A stretch of 64,000 bases of DNA from Bathymodiolus brooksi (GCA_963680875.1 OY804580.1:99362000-99425999); one strand, 5' to 3'. Shown: positions 11,331 through 23,549, numbered from the stretch's first letter. The notes: generated from the sequence alone by a model not told the origin. Program-made: numbers and translations.

Positions 11331-11930
11331 TTCTTTTTAGTGGATGATTTTAATTATCAAGAGAGAGAAGTCATTATGTGTTAAAAACTATTGATTTTGC
11401 CTCTTATTTGTAAGATTTTGCCTTTGTATTTTGTAATTGTTCTTGACGATGAAGTATTTTTGGTTTTAAAATTTTAATTAATAACATTTGTTAATGATTT
11501 TAATATTATTATATTTCACTGGTTGCCTTTTCATTTCTCTGTCTTGCCAGAAATCGATAAACTAATCCCCAGAACATGGTACCGTAATTTAATGCTATAG
11601 TGATTCTAATGAAGGGTTAGCAATACACGACAAAAGTCTAATTTTGTCATTTCAATTTATTTTTCTTTTTGATCTTAACAGTATTGTAGGTTTATACCTC
11701 ATTTTATGTTTTCTCATTATGACATATAGTTTGTCTTATTTTAAAATAAAAAGGTATATCTGCCTTAAAATCTGATTCAACCCACCATTTCTTTAGAAAT
11801 GCCTGTACCAAGTCAGGGTCATTACGGTTTTCACAGTTTTCCGGTTGTTGACTGATTTTTTCTGTTTATATAATTATGAGTTTTGACTTTCCCTTTGTAA
11901 GATTGTTCGGAGTTCGGTAATTTTGTTATT
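11331..11930. other. Non-coding; fragment H near 11773-11830
   Basis: TGCCTGTACCAAGTCAGGGTC (near 11801) recurs in altered form near 17990 (AACCCCGCCACATTTTTATC, CCAGGACCTGG) and 21883 (GCCTTTACCAAGTCAGGAGAG), defining a small dispersed fragment. The rest is featureless. Confidence 0.4.
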
Positions 11931-11934
11931 ACCC

Positions 11935-12005
11935 TTATTTAGTGCGCACGACACATTGTTTGGTATTACCTTCATCAGGTACGCTCATAGTCAAAAGATT
12001 GGGAA
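11935..12005 (-). repeat. Dispersed motif E, minus copy
   Basis: The minus strand reads GAGCGTACCTGATGAAGGTA then GTGTCGTGCGCACTAAAT. The same ~65-bp motif is found at 25440, 30768, 31495, 34180 and 48370 in both orientations, usually followed by TATCTACGTTTTTAT. Confidence 0.75.
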
Positions 12006-12232
12006 GTCAAATAATTAAATAATCTAAAAGTCTTTTGGAGCAGGTAAACCTAAGGGACTAAACGTGATAGCTAAAATTAGCCAAGGATAAACTTGCTTGA
12101 GGAAGATGGACCAAAGTTCTAGTTTTAATAATGTAGTTTATTTTGTCCTATATGTTATTGTCTGATACGTTTGTCTTTTCTTCAAATCACGGAGTAATAT
12201 TGTAAAGTATAATACTTGATATCCGTGGTATT

Positions 12233-12383
12233 AGACAATATAGGTATGGTGTCTTTTTATATGAGATTTATTTGGATGAGGCTAAGAAACAGGGATACTG
12301 CTTGGCAGAGCCTCACAGTACCCCTGTTTCTTAGCCTCATCCAAATAAATCTCATATAAAAAGACACCATACCTATATTGTCT
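12233..12383. repeat. Long palindrome (hairpin 3)
   Basis: The left arm begins AGACAATATAGGTATGGTGT and the right arm ends ACACCATACCTATATTGTCT. Stem pairing continues through GGATGAGGCTAAGAAACAGG and its complement. The arms are ~66 bp and nearly perfect, with a loop of ~15 bp around CTTGGCAGAGCCTCA. Confidence 0.95.
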
Positions 12384-12477
12384 TTATACTGCAATACTAT
12401 ATTTTTGTCTCACTGTTTTCTATATAAAAAAAAAATTTAAATTCGTATTCCCCGTCATGGGCCCCATTTAAAAAATT

Positions 12478-12573
12478 ATTTATACAGGACATTGTCCAGT
12501 ATAAAGCAAAAGTTCCAAAAATGGGCGTGGCCTAAATGTTTTATACAGGACATTGTCCAGTATAAAGCAAACG
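12478..12573 (+). repeat. Tandem doublet containing ACAGGACATTGTCCAGTATA
   Basis: The words TTATACAGGACATTGTCC and AGTATAAAGCAAA occur at ~12480 and ~12541. A diverged third relative (GGACATATTTGTCTAGTATA) is at 19029. Each copy contains the short inverted repeat GGACATTGTCC. Confidence 0.75.
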
Positions 12574-13177
12574 TTTATACGACCCCCTTTATCAATGCTG
12601 TAAAGTTACCAATTGCAGTATAATATCAGTTAATAACAAAGCACCAATTACTGTTTATTATTTTTGTATTATGTATGTATTCTATAGTTTGTCTTCCTTT
12701 ATTTTTTTAACATCCGGATCTTCCATTTACTTGGAAATCTCATCGACCTTGATATTATGTGTTTGTTGTGTAATATTATATTTTAAAAGGTTGACAAACC
12801 GGACGTAAACAGTCGTTAAGCAATATGATGTTTGCTTTGTCGCCATTAGAGATTATTTATGTTACCATTGTTCAAGGTGAACAGAAGCTGTCAATACCGA
12901 ATCCTATTCCAGATTCTTGTGAATATAGTTCCATTGTTTAAATATTTACAACTGTCTCAAGGGTTGCATCTGTTTATGAATAATGTTCTTTAACATTAAA
13001 GTTTTGCCTATGTTACATATCCTCTGTCTTGTTTATGTTTATGTTATATCCGTTAGTGTTTATTCATATCCTAGTGGCATAGTATTTTATATTAAATAAA
13101 CGTTAGAGAAACCCGAAGGGCCAATCAAGAATGGATGGCGCCTGTCGAGTCTACTAATGCGGGTATATTATATTCAA
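12574..13177. other. Non-coding; short D fragment at 13097-13132
   Basis: AAACGTTAGAGAAACCCGAAG and CAATCAAGAATGGATGG mark a truncated repeat D. The remainder is AT-rich without recognisable features. Confidence 0.5.
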
Positions 13178-13327
13178 GGATTGATCGCAATTTTTGTTCG
13201 GTTCATGACGAAATAACCTCAATCAGGTTGTACATCCCGTGTAACACGCGTAGCGGGTTACGCAAGGGTGTGTACAACCTGATTGAGGTTATTTCGAATG
13301 AACCGAACAAATAATTTCGATCAATCC
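13178..13327. repeat. Long palindrome (hairpin 4)
   Basis: The left arm is GGATTGATCGCAATT, then TTGTTCGGTTCA and GAAATAACCTCAATCAGGTT. The right arm gives the complements and ends CGATCAATCC. The arms are ~65 bp, and the loop region contains ACGCGTAGCGGGTTACGC. Confidence 0.93.
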
Positions 13328-13634
13328 GTATAAATTAATTCAAACTTTTTTTGCTATGATATTGAAAAAATATATTTATTTTTTCAAAATAAGGCAAATA
13401 ATCGGAAATAAATCTAGATAACCTCAAAAGAAAATCACCCGATGACGACGGCACGCGACGCCTTGAGAACGACGTCTATTTTCAGGATTCCGTACATTGA
13501 CAAATAATCTCAACTTTTTAAACCAATCAAAACACGTATAAAATGACATGTGACTCTAAAATTAATTTATTTACATTTATCCTGAATATGATAATATGAT
13601 GTATTTATACAAGATGGATAAACAACCGATGAAG
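13328..13634. other. No recognised feature
   Basis: AT-rich apart from a short GC-richer patch (GATGACGACGGCACGCGACG, 13442-13461). Confidence 0.4.
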
Positions 13635-14572
13635 GATATCAGATCGTTCAATCAGGTTAAAGGGTATCAGATCGTTCAATCAGGTTAAAATGTATCAGAT
13701 CGTTCAATCAGGTTAAAGGGTATCAGATCGTTCAGTCAGGTTAAAGGGTATCAGATCGTTCAGTCAGGTTAAAGGGTATCAGATCGTTCAATGAGGTTAA
13801 AGGGTATCAGATCGTTCAATGAGGTTAAAGGGTATCAGATCGTTCAATCAGGTTAAAGGGTATCAGATCGTTCAATCAGGTTAAAGGGTATCAGATCGTT
13901 CAATCAGGTTAAAAGGTATCAGATCGTTCAATCAGGTTAAAGGGTATCAGATCGTTCAATGAGGTTAAAGGGTATCAGATCGTTCAATCAGGTTAAAGGG
14001 TATCAGATCGTTCAGTCAGGTTAAAGGGTATCAGATCGTTCAGTCAGGTTAAAGGGTATCAGATCGTTCAATGAGGTTAAAGGGTATCAGATTGTTCAAT
14101 CAGGTTAAAGGGTATCAGATCGTTCAATCAGGTTAAAGGGTATCAGATCGTTCAATCAGGTTAAAAGGTATCAGATCGTTCAATCAGGTTAAAGGGTATC
14201 AAATCGTTCAGTCAGGTTAAAGGGTATCAAACCGTTCAATCAGGTTAAAGGGTATCAGATCGTTTAATCAGGTTAAAGGGTATCAAATCGTTCAGTCAGG
14301 TTAAAGGGTATCAGATCGTTCAATCAGGTTAAAGGGTATCAGATCGTTCAATCAGGTTAAAGGGTATCAGATCGTTCAATCAGGTTAAAAGGTATCAGAT
14401 CGTTCAATCAGGTTAAAGGGTATCAGATCGTTCAATCAGGTTAAAGGGTACCAGATCGTTCAATCAGGTTAAAAGGTATCAGATCGTTCAATCAGGTTAA
14501 AGGGTATCAGATCGTTCAATCAGGTTAAAGGGTACCAGATCGTTCAATCAGGTTAAAGGCAATCAGATCGTA
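13635..14572. repeat. 28-bp satellite array, ~33 copies
   Basis: The strict 28-bp unit reads GGTATCAGATCGTTCAATCA followed by GGTTAAAG. Variants (TCAGTCAGG, TCAATGAGG, AAAAGGTATC, TCAAATCG, GGTACCAG) recur in blocks, for example a repeated series of Q-type (CAGTCAGG) and G-type (CAATGAGG) units around 13690-14090, suggesting multi-unit duplications. The last units (GGCAATCAGATCGTACAAAC) are degenerate. Confidence 0.97.
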
Positions 14573-14599
14573 CAAACAGACTAACAATTCATCATATGG

Positions 14600-14822
14600 G
14601 TTGACGGGTACTACTAGTGCAGCAGGAACTGACAACCCTTCCGGAACATATAAGTTCATCCCCGGTTTTTTGTGGGGTTCGTGTTGCCCAAAGTTTGGGT
14701 GTCTTTGTAGTGTTCTGTATATCATTGTTTGTCCTTTTGTCCTTTTTCATTTGAACATTGGGTTGTCTGTCCTTGTATTTACTACTTCTGATTACACATT
14801 TAGCATCTTCAAACTTTCTTTT
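14600..14822 (-). repeat. Dispersed repeat C, minus copy
   Basis: The minus strand reads AAGATGCT, then GACAGACAACCC, GATATACAGAACACTACAA, GCAACACGAACCCCACAAAA and CGGAAGGGTTGTCAG, a good C copy. It begins directly after the 28-bp satellite. Frames on both strands through it are by-products. Confidence 0.8.
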
Positions 14823-15478
14823 GTCTTTTGATGTGAACTAGTTTAGACTAAATAGGCAGAGCTTTTGTATTTTATATCCTTGATCTTTCTATATTTGGGA
14901 ACGCCTAAATTATGACTTGATTTCGTTTTGTTGTGTCATCTTTATGTAATTAACCTTGTACAATCAAATATTTCTTTCGTAATGTTCAGGACCTATCAAG
15001 AATATAACGTTTACCACATTATGCTTCAAAAATCTTGTATTTAATTTCTGAATAAAATCAATTACAGTATTATATAAAACATTTAAATGCTTCTATTTGA
15101 TATTTATATCATTATTCATACTTTAAAACGAAATTCTAATAGGCAGATTTCAACAATTACTTTTCAAATCAATTCAAATGAAAAAAAAAGAGAAGAATTT
15201 ACACTTTTGTCATTTAACATCCCATGGGGCTTTCATGCGACATAATCATACACAGCAAGGAAGATTGAAACTTTCACAAAATGTATACACCATACAATTC
15301 AATTTCAAATGAATTGAAAACATATATTTATGATGATTGTGTTCAGACTTAAATGGCATTTACAAGTTTATTTGAACAACCAGTCATATGGTGCAAATGT
15401 GTACATCAATACAAATTATAAAAAAAACCAATGCAATTTGATACTGCACATATGGAAACTAGGGGAAAGTACCTATTA
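14823..15478. other. AT-rich, nothing recognised
   Basis: Only short frames with no motif; A-run at 15180-15190. Confidence 0.45.
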
Positions 15479-15735
15479 CAACTTACGATCATTAATCATT
15501 AACTTATTATTAATAAATCATTTTTTTTTATTTATTTGAATTGAAAGCCTTCCTATTTTGAACGCTTGGGTTTTACAAAATTTCAACATTAGAACTATAC
15601 ATACTACAACATACTACAACATACGATCATAACTTATTATTATTTAATTTTTTTATTTGAATTTAATGCCCCGTGAAATTTGCAACTTCATATTTTAAAT
15701 GATGGGCTTTACAAAATTACAACATTAGACCTATT
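15479..15735 (+). repeat. Degenerate ~135-bp tandem doublet
   Basis: CAACTTACGATCATTAATCA through GTTTTACAAAATTTCAACAT to AGAACTAT is followed by CAACATACGATCATAACTTA through CTTTACAAAATTACAACATT to AGACCTAT. A CATACTACAA doublet sits between them. Confidence 0.7.
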
Positions 15736-15869
15736 GAGGCGTTAGAAATTGGTGAAACCTATATCTAGTGTAGGAGTATATTTGTATCTACGTCCACGAG
15801 GTTGCTGTATATAGGAATGTAACATGCCGTATGCAGGGACTGTACCGCGTACAAGAAGATTCCGTCCGT

Positions 15870-16105
15870 CCAACACAGGACTGATTTTTATACTAACATG
15901 TGTTTTTCACCCCTTAAATCCGGAGTACCTGCGTTCATTCCAGATTTTTAGTGGGTTTCGTGTTGCTCAATCTTTAGTTTTATGTGTAGTGTTATGTAGA
16001 TCATTGTTTGTCCTTTTGTCCTTTTTCTTTTGGTCATTGTATTGTCTGTCCTTCTTTTTGCGGCTTTTAGCTACAAATTTGGTATCTTCAAACTTTTCCA
16101 CTAAA
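15870..16105 (-). repeat. Dispersed repeat C, minus copy
   Basis: The minus strand gives AAGATACCAAATTTGTAGCT, AAGGACAGACAATACAATGA, CAAACAATGATCTACATAAC, CTAAAGATTGAGCAACACGA and AACCCACTAAAAATCTGG, among the clearest minus-strand C copies. Confidence 0.82.
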
Positions 16106-17077
16106 AGAAAAAGTTATCTATTTTCATGAAATTTCATATTTATCGTTCAAAAATATATATACATATTATATTCAATAACATGATCTCAATATCAATCTCT
16201 GAATAACAAATCCGTGAAAGAAATTATTTTCTTAAATGTACGTAAGGTCATATTAACCAACATAAATTTCTAATAGAATTCAATTGATAAAATTATAAAT
16301 TATCTATAGACGGTTTCCTATTTCTCTCCCCCATGAGACTTCTTTATCATTGTCATCTTAATTAATTGTGCTGGATGATTAAGATGAGAGAATTACTTGT
16401 CATTGCGACATAAATAATGACATTGCATTTCTATTTCTATCAAAGCAAATGTAAATTCTTGATTAGAAGTAACCAATGCACAGAATCATAACCAGGGTGG
16501 GATAAAAGGAACATAACAGCTGAAGCCTAAATCAAAATAAAATACAATTTGCGGAAAATTGGGAACTCATAAACAAAAAGCGGAAGTTAGCCAGGTGTTC
16601 TGCACGTCTTTGTTCCATCTTTTGAAGGTCATGAATATATATACTTATGGGTATCGGTTTTGCCTATTTCTGCTATATGGAATACAACGGCATTATAACT
16701 CACAGTTGGTTGTTTTTTTATGGAAAACGTTTTAAGCTAATTGTGTTTTTTGTCTTTTCATCATAATATGCATTGTTTGTGTCTGGAACTCTGGTTCGAG
16801 GGAAAAAATAATAATTAGCTGTTATTGATAAACAAGATTATGGGTATTTTGGCGAAGAGTATATGAGTTTTACAGAATGTTCAAGTAAGATGGGAAAATC
16901 AAATGAAAGAAAAAGACAAGATGAGTCGATATAACTATTACATTGTCAATACTTGTATGATATTTCCATGGATACGGTAACCAATCTCTCACAAAACATC
17001 CATTAATTAAATTCTCAATTTTCCCGATTTTGTCGAATTATCGCTAAAAATATCACTAGATAATTACCTTTATCATA
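16106..17077. other. No recognised feature
   Basis: AT-rich. A minor imperfect inverted repeat (CATCTTAAT against ATTAAGATG) lies near 16355-16386. Confidence 0.4.
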
Positions 17078-17430
17078 TTATAGTCATACGTCAACGTGTA
17101 CAGGTGTATCTGAAATGCTATATCAAGACACGTGGAACATTCATCGTGTCACGTTGGTACAACTTCGAACATAAATTGACATGGATTTGTCTCTCTCATT
17201 TTATTTACAAGAATGACCCTTGACCCCAAGCACGTGGGAACAAGCTAATTAATTATTCGTGATGGGCTTTGGTTATACCATATACATAATCATTTCACCT
17301 TATAAAGCATCTTATTCTTCAAATAAAATGTATTTATCATATTATAATTATATGCCAGCATGCACAGCTGTATCTGAAATGCTATATCAAGGCATGTGGA
17401 ACATTCATCGTTACACGTTAGTACACTCGG
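17078..17430 (+). repeat. Direct repeat, two ~92-bp copies 259 bp apart
   Basis: TGTATCTGAAATGCTATATC and GTGGAACATTCATCGT recur at 17105 and 17364 with flanking similarity (ATTATAGTCATACG against ATTATAATTATATG). This is probably an old ~260-bp tandem duplication. Confidence 0.75.
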
Positions 17431-17479
17431 CGTGTTAGAGATAGTTACTAAATGAAATTAACTCTCAAGTTGCTTTGAG

Positions 17480-17685
17480 ACGCGATATATACATGTTAGA
17501 GAAAACAAAAGGGATAATAAAGAATGGACAATCCAAAGACATTGGTAACTTTGGACATGCAAGACACAGAACGAAGACACACAAACAAACGGGCATACAA
17601 GACACAGAACGAAGACAAACAAACGGGCATCAAGACACAGAACGAAGACAAACAAACAAAAAACACAGATCAAATCCTGTAAATG
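17480..17685 (+). repeat. Repeat D with internal ~33-bp expansion
   Basis: Starts AGAGAAAACAAAAGGGATAA, AATGGACAATCCAAAGACAT and continues GACACAGAACGAAGACA, which is tandemly tripled with CAAACAAACGGGCAT spacers. Open frames on both strands are by-products of the 33-bp period. Confidence 0.7.
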
Positions 17686-17979
17686 TATTGTTTGTGATAC
17701 AGGACAAAATTTACGTCAAAGGGGAAAAGATCCACTGACTTTTAAGAAATATATATTTCGTAGCGATCAACAACCAGTTCCTGGTCACCGGAGAATTTTT
17801 GAAAGGACTAATTACAAACTTTTATAAATAAATAAAAATCAAAGATAATAAAATTCAGATAGGACAGACAAAAATCGTCTTCCCTCTTACGATATCTGAC
17901 CAGCTGCCACAGTCGGCCGTGGTTATGAGCCTGTGCAACCTCTGACATAATCTTGAAGAAGTTTAGGATCCCATTAAAC

Positions 17980-18165
17980 AGTTTAACCCCGCCACATTTT
18001 TATCTGTGTCCAAAACCAGGACCTGGATTTGTGATGTCATATGTCGGAGTTTCCATTTTTTGTGTTCTGTCAGTTAAGGTGAGATATTATTGTTCCTTTT
18101 CTTGAAATAGCTGAACAATTGCTGAGTTGGCGTTAAACAACAATCACTCAATCACTCGTTTTGTT
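17980..18165 (+). repeat. Fragment H plus a family-B SINE tail
   Basis: 17983-18033 has the H words. 18060-18160 contains GAAATAGCTGAACAATTGCT, GAGTTGGCGTTAAACAACAA and TCACTCAATCACTC, the 3' end of SINE family B without its tRNA head. Confidence 0.7.
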
Positions 18166-18805
18166 GATATTGGTGGAAATGTTGACCATCGCTGTTTAAG
18201 CTATTTCATAATTATTGACGGCGGTCAGTATTAGGTACAAGTAGAAAATCATACAATTTATTATTCTCAAAATATATAATTGTACTGTTTATCGTATGCA
18301 GACTGAAATAGCATTAAATAAGTGCAATGTACTTGAATATTCATCTCATTTCAAGCGTTAAGCTGATAACGATCATAAAGCCATCAGTTGAGCTGAAAAT
18401 TGAAATTTAATTATTACATGTATTGAAGGAACAAAGGGAGAGAAGTACTAGGTATAACGTACATTTAATCAAGTTGTCCGATTCACACGCTTTTGTTATA
18501 TAATAATATCACGACGTGATTGATTTTTTAATATGTTGTTAACACTTTTGTCCGACTTGAGAGAACGGTATTCAATGCGATGCAAAACAAATTAAATAAA
18601 CATAATTAAATCCATTTTAAAACCGGAAGCTATGTTTCTATGTTTTATTTAAAAGCACAAGGATAGTCGCCATTGTTCGGATGTACCAGGATTTACATTT
18701 GAAATTGAAATCAAACAAGTCTGTAAAGGCTTAAAAAACGGTTCAATAAACTACGTCAAACAAAGTGGTTAGACTTTGTAAAGTACTTTTGACATATGGT
18801 ATATG
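18166..18805. other. No recognised feature
   Basis: 18168-18200 (TTGATATTGGTGGAAATGTT, GACCATCGCTGTTTAA) is a short dispersed word also seen near 3345 and 21752. The remainder is AT-rich. Confidence 0.4.
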
Positions 18806-18990
18806 GATCACGCCAGTGGATAGCGTGATCAGCGCGCGTGTAAAGATCGTGGGTTGTATCAGTGGCAGTGTCAAATCAAATGTAATAAAATTGATATTTG
18901 CTTGTCTCTCCGCAAAGCACTCATCAAGTAATTGATTCAGAATCAGCACAAAGTATCCGAGTTGAGCGTCATATGCATACTTGCAGTCTC
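18806..18990 (+). mobile_element. SINE family B, diverged copy
   Basis: CCAGTGGATAGCGTGATCAG and AGATCGTGGGTTGTATC correspond to the box A and box B region. TTGCTTGTCTCTCCGCAAAG, TGATTCAGAATCAG and TATCCGAGTTGAGCGTCATA match the body order in B copies. No intact box B remains, so it is presumed dead. Confidence 0.6.
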
Positions 18991-19104
18991 TGTCAGTAAG
19001 CTGAAACTATTTTTAAAAAGATCAAACTGGACATATTTGTCTAGTATAAAGCAACATCCTTACCATCTCATCAAAAGTTGATTGTTCATGCTATGATAAA
19101 GCAA

Positions 19105-19160
19105 AACGTTTGCTTGCTTGCTCGCTCACTCACTCACTCACTCACTCACTTATTTACTCA
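19105..19160 (+). repeat. Microsatellite (TTGC)n then (TCAC)n
   Basis: Short run TTGCTTGCTTGCTCGC followed by about seven TCAC units. (TCAC)-type runs commonly cap the family-B SINE tail here. Confidence 0.8.
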
Positions 19161-19739
19161 CTCTCGTATATGGTACAAAAGTGTTGCTTTATATTTGTTA
19201 ACTAATAGATGTATGACATTTATTTAAACAAAAATATTGGACAAGTACATGTACATGCTACAAACTTCTGTATTTTAATTTTCTTCTGTCACATATTTGC
19301 TACAAGAAACATTTAAGTTTGATTTCTTTTACTTTTCTTATTCTATACTAGATAGCACTGTTCATGGGTATATAATTCCTTTATTATATCAAATGTCAAT
19401 GGAGTTCTCCCTAATCCCCATTCACTAGTAATTAATTCTGGTAGATGTCAGGTGTTGGCATTGTGACTTGTAGATTAGAAATATAAAACACCCTCAAATT
19501 AATGTACTACAGGTATATAATACATGCAAAATATTTGTAAAATATACCGAATCAAAATAGAGCTTTCGTATTTCGTATTTTATATAATTTATATATATTT
19601 TTTCCGCTGTTTAAAATTTAATACAACGACGAACAAGATTTAAAAAACCAAAACAAAAATAAAAACAAGCAATAAAGCAAACAAAAAACAAAAACAAGCT
19701 AAAAACAAAACAAAACAAACCAACAAAACAAAACATATT

Positions 19740-20180
19740 AGTTATAATTTTCCCAATGTTGCCGGTGTCTATGGATTGTCGTCCATTCATGACTGACCCT
19801 ACGGTTTTCTATAACTTTTGCTTAACATATTTACTTTCGTCATTAGTGGTAAGGGTCTTTACTGTCTTTCTCTCAATTTTTATTCTCAAATAAACCATAC
19901 ATTACAATGGTATAGAGAAGTTACATATAAAAATACAACACAACACATACATGACAAATAAATAACAGATACACAAATACATATACATACAATATTTACA
20001 TTACAACAGGAGGAGTTAAGTATTAGCCAAGAGAATATCTGATCTGTTGATTTTTCTTATAAATCTACATAACTTTTCTAATTTTGTTTTTTCAGATGTA
20101 CACATTATTTGTTTAAATTTTAATATATTTGACCTTTGAGTAAGATATCTACTTATTAGTTAGGTTCGATTTTCAGTAAA
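19740..20180 (-). repeat. Repeat D fragment, then a possible LINE 3' remnant
   Basis: 19755-19822 is a minus D copy (AATGTTGCCGGTGTCTATGG). 19840-20180 is an AT-rich stretch whose minus-strand reading resembles the untranslated end of the LINE at 22860, but no codon-level match survives. The LINE assignment is a guess. Confidence 0.35.
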
Positions 20181-20339
20181 AAAAATGACATTCCATAATA
20201 TAGTGGAATTCGTCACCAATAGATCTGCTATCACATTTTGTCAAGAGTGATTAATAGTAAGTGTTTAGCGTGATAACTGGCAAAGTCCTTAGTAGTGACG
20301 GTCATTATAATTAGTTAATTAACTACCCATGACCATTAA

Positions 20340-20415
20340 CGATGTTGGGTCTTAACGTATGAAGTGCCGATATCCATTAGTGATGAGGGTCTTGACGTAT
20401 GAAGTGTCATGGCCC
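20340..20415 (+). repeat. Short tandem doublet (~45 bp)
   Basis: GGGTCTTAACGTATGAAGTG and GGGTCTTGACGTATGAAGTG, each followed by a CC-A-T-containing spacer. Confidence 0.7.
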
Positions 20416-20841
20416 ATTTATTATTTAGACAATCTGCAGGTGCAAGCAAAGCGGAGTTCGCTATACAATATGCTTACATATGATCTTAGCCAGGGAGGGG
20501 AATCTGTTTATAATATGAAATAAATTTAGTAAATACAAATGTTAGTCCATACTAATAGCTTAACATGTTTGTTCTTCTATTATTAGAAAAAAAAAACTTG
20601 ATTTTTAATTGAAATCGTGTAGTTTTTAGTATTAAATTCTCTGATATTTAAATAAATCCGAGGGAAACATAAAAGACTTGATTGATTTATATTGACGTAT
20701 TATCTCATACAATTTGTAACACCGTTGAAGTATCTGTTCGAGGGATCGCTAGAGCTTTCATTCCAACAAATGTCACTGAGTACGTACTCATTTATAAAAG
20801 TCAATCAGTAAACTATTATTTAAGTCTGTCATTACCATGGT

Positions 20842-20944
20842 AACTGCATTGGTGCGAAATAAAAGTATACATTGACTTAAGATTAAAGTCAAACTGCATT
20901 GGTGCGAAATAAAAGTATACAATGACTTAAGATTGAAGTCAAAC
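20842..20944 (+). repeat. 50-bp tandem doublet
   Basis: Two near-identical units beginning CTGCATTGGTGCGAAATAAA and ending AGTCAAA; two differences between them. Confidence 0.9.
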
Positions 20945-21000
20945 GGGTACAGGTTGTAAACCATTTTCTTAGAAAGGACTCATCATATGAATATTGACAG

Positions 21001-21406
21001 GGACCGTCGTATGGTAGTTAGATTTACAATCACATATGCAATCAGTGCCTCTCACCAATAAGAAGAGTTTGAAGATACCAAAGGGGTAATCAGAATCCGT
21101 AAATCGAAGGAGAGACAACATAATGGCCAAAAGAAAAAGCACAGACGGACAAACAACGATCTACAAAACATACACATAAAACTAAAGATCGAGTAATACG
21201 AACTCCACTAACGTTGTGAGTTCGAATCACGCTCAGGCGAAGTGTACTCGATACAACATTATGTGATAAAGTTTGTCAGTGACTTGCGGCAGGTCGGTGG
21301 TTTTATCCGGGTACTCCGATTTCCTCCACCAATAAAACTGACCGTCACGATATAACTGAAATGTTGTTGAAGGTGGCGTTAAATACCATAATCCTAACCC
21401 TATCCT
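21001..21406 (+). mobile_element. Chimeric SINE A with repeat C between box A and box B
   Basis: 21001-21060 is a family-A head with box A (ATGGTAGTTAGATT). 21061-21208 is a repeat C segment (GAAGATACCAAAGGGGTAAT to GATCGAGTAATACGAACTCC). At 21211 family A resumes at its own next position (ACGTTGTGAGTTCGAATC, box B) and continues to a complete tail. The C insert therefore separates the two polymerase III promoter boxes. The same head-to-C junction recurs at 32773. Confidence 0.85.
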
Positions 21407-22250
21407 TGGATATTGACAAAAAGTAATGATTTCAAATATTACCGTTTTAGGACAAATTAATATGCAAATAAAGACGTAATAAAAGAAAAAACAACATATA
21501 CGGGATTCTCCTTGTGTTTTATGCTTCTAAATGCTGTTTAAATCCTCGTGAGTTAAGACTAACTTGTTGTTTGCGATATATTTTCCTGTCGTAATTAAGA
21601 GATATGGCGTGCTATATTCTCATAATTGTTATTAAAGTAGAATATCGTGGTAGCTACTTGGTTAAATCCCAAGAGTATTACAACATTACAGTGCTGGATG
21701 ACAAATTTAAACGTTGACTTTGTTTTTCTGTATTCAATGATTTTTTCGTTTTAATGATATTGGTGGAATTATTGACCCTCTCTGTTTAAACTTTCTTTTC
21801 TTAATATTGAGAGAGAGAGAGAGAGAGAGAGAGTGAGAGAAACCATTTCAAGGATATTTGTTTGATCTCATAATACTAACTTAACCCTGCCACTTTTTAT
21901 TGAAGTGCCTTTACCAAGTCAGGAGAGTGATCAGTCATGTATATGTGGTTGGGGTATCGACTAGGCTCGATTATATGTAAATTTTGTTTATCTACATTAT
22001 ATTTTTGAAGAATAAAGCGGATGAAAATAACATAAAATGCGCAATAAAAAATTATTTAAAGAAAGTCGTCACAGCATTAGAACATGCAGTTGAATTTATT
22101 GGGTTTCTATTTTAATTATTGAAAACCCATCTGCATTTACTTAAAGATTCGATATACCATGCAAGTAATTGTTAATAGGATTTTACATATATTGCTGTTG
22201 ATCGTTCAGTGAATATACGTATGCATGTTGCTTAAATTGGAAACGCCTTA
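21407..22250. other. No gene; (GA)n run and fragment H
   Basis: A (GA)n microsatellite spans 21809-21838. H fragment at 21882-21925 (CCTGCCACTTTTTATTGAAG). The rest is AT-rich. Confidence 0.5.
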
Positions 22251-22657
<407 letters not shown>

Positions 22658-22859
22658 TTGAATCAACAAATAAAATAAATGCATCGTATTTTTTTTTTAA
22701 CGGAAATGACTAAGTGACTTATTAAGATTGCTAACGAGATTTACAAGTATAATATCAGTACATCGTATCTACATAATGTTCTGTGCTATATTCAGAGAAT
22801 GTTAATGGGTCCATTCGGAAAGACTGCACAATAAATATCGTATTTTTTAATATTCAATA
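22658..22859. other. No recognised feature
   Basis: AT-rich, with a T-run (22690) and no motif. Confidence 0.4.
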
Positions 22860-23520
22860 TTTTATTTTATTTAAGTCTCATCTCTCATAAACAGGTCATA
22901 ATACACAAATAAAACAATCATACAACAATAAATTAGAGAGCCATTCTTTACAGAATTATAAGAGACTATAATTAAAACAGTATCTATAGCACAAATATAT
23001 AAAACAATCTTATACCAATATATTACATACATATATATACAAAATCCACATTATTTACAATATAACACATTTCTTCTTTCATTTAAAATTAAATTACAGG
23101 TTTTGGTGCATATCCTTATCATATCAAAATCTGAGAATAAAAACACTAGTTTCTGATTATCATTAAAAGACAAAAAATGTCCATTAAAAGTACAAGCAAT
23201 ATTAAAATAAATGATCTCTAAAAGTACTATAAAGGGGACACCTAAATAAAACATGAGCTTCGTCCTCAACTTCATCCGAACACACACTACACATTCGCTC
23301 ATTTAACCTTAAATTCTCATACCTCTCGGTCTCGATTCTAAGGGGAGCTACTCCACATCGAAATTTAGCGAAAGAACTTCTGTGAGTAAAAGGGAGAGGA
23401 ATTTTACAATAATTTTCCGTTTCAAATCTATCTTTAAATAATCTATATGTACGTAATGTATTCCCACCCCTATCAGATCTATGATTATCGTATAATATTG
23501 AACAATCTATAGTATCCTAA
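22860..23520 (-). mobile_element. LINE (non-LTR) 3' fragment, C-terminal domain
   Basis: Minus-strand translation from about 23515 gives the end of a non-LTR polyprotein: FAKFRCGVAPLRIETERYEN, then MCSVCSDEVEDEAHVLFRCP (a C-x2-C-x8-H-x4-C knuckle), LSFNDNQKLVFLFSDF and KTCNLILNERRNVLY. The first part and the last part are in different frames because of a small indel near 23218-23230, so it is dead. 22860-23050 is the AT-rich 3' untranslated region. 5' truncated, as expected of target-primed insertion. It lies ~65 bp upstream of the acceptor of the host exon at 23584, inside that gene's intron. Confidence 0.8.
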
Positions 23521-23549
23521 AATATGTTTCTTTAAAATATATGTGAAAA

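Noticed and set aside
15824..16129. A 101-codon frame with hydrophobic leucine/phenylalanine run, like a membrane protein
   Set aside because: It is the complement of repeat C; the hydrophobicity reflects the T-rich strand. Same for 14601-14831 and 1912-2136.
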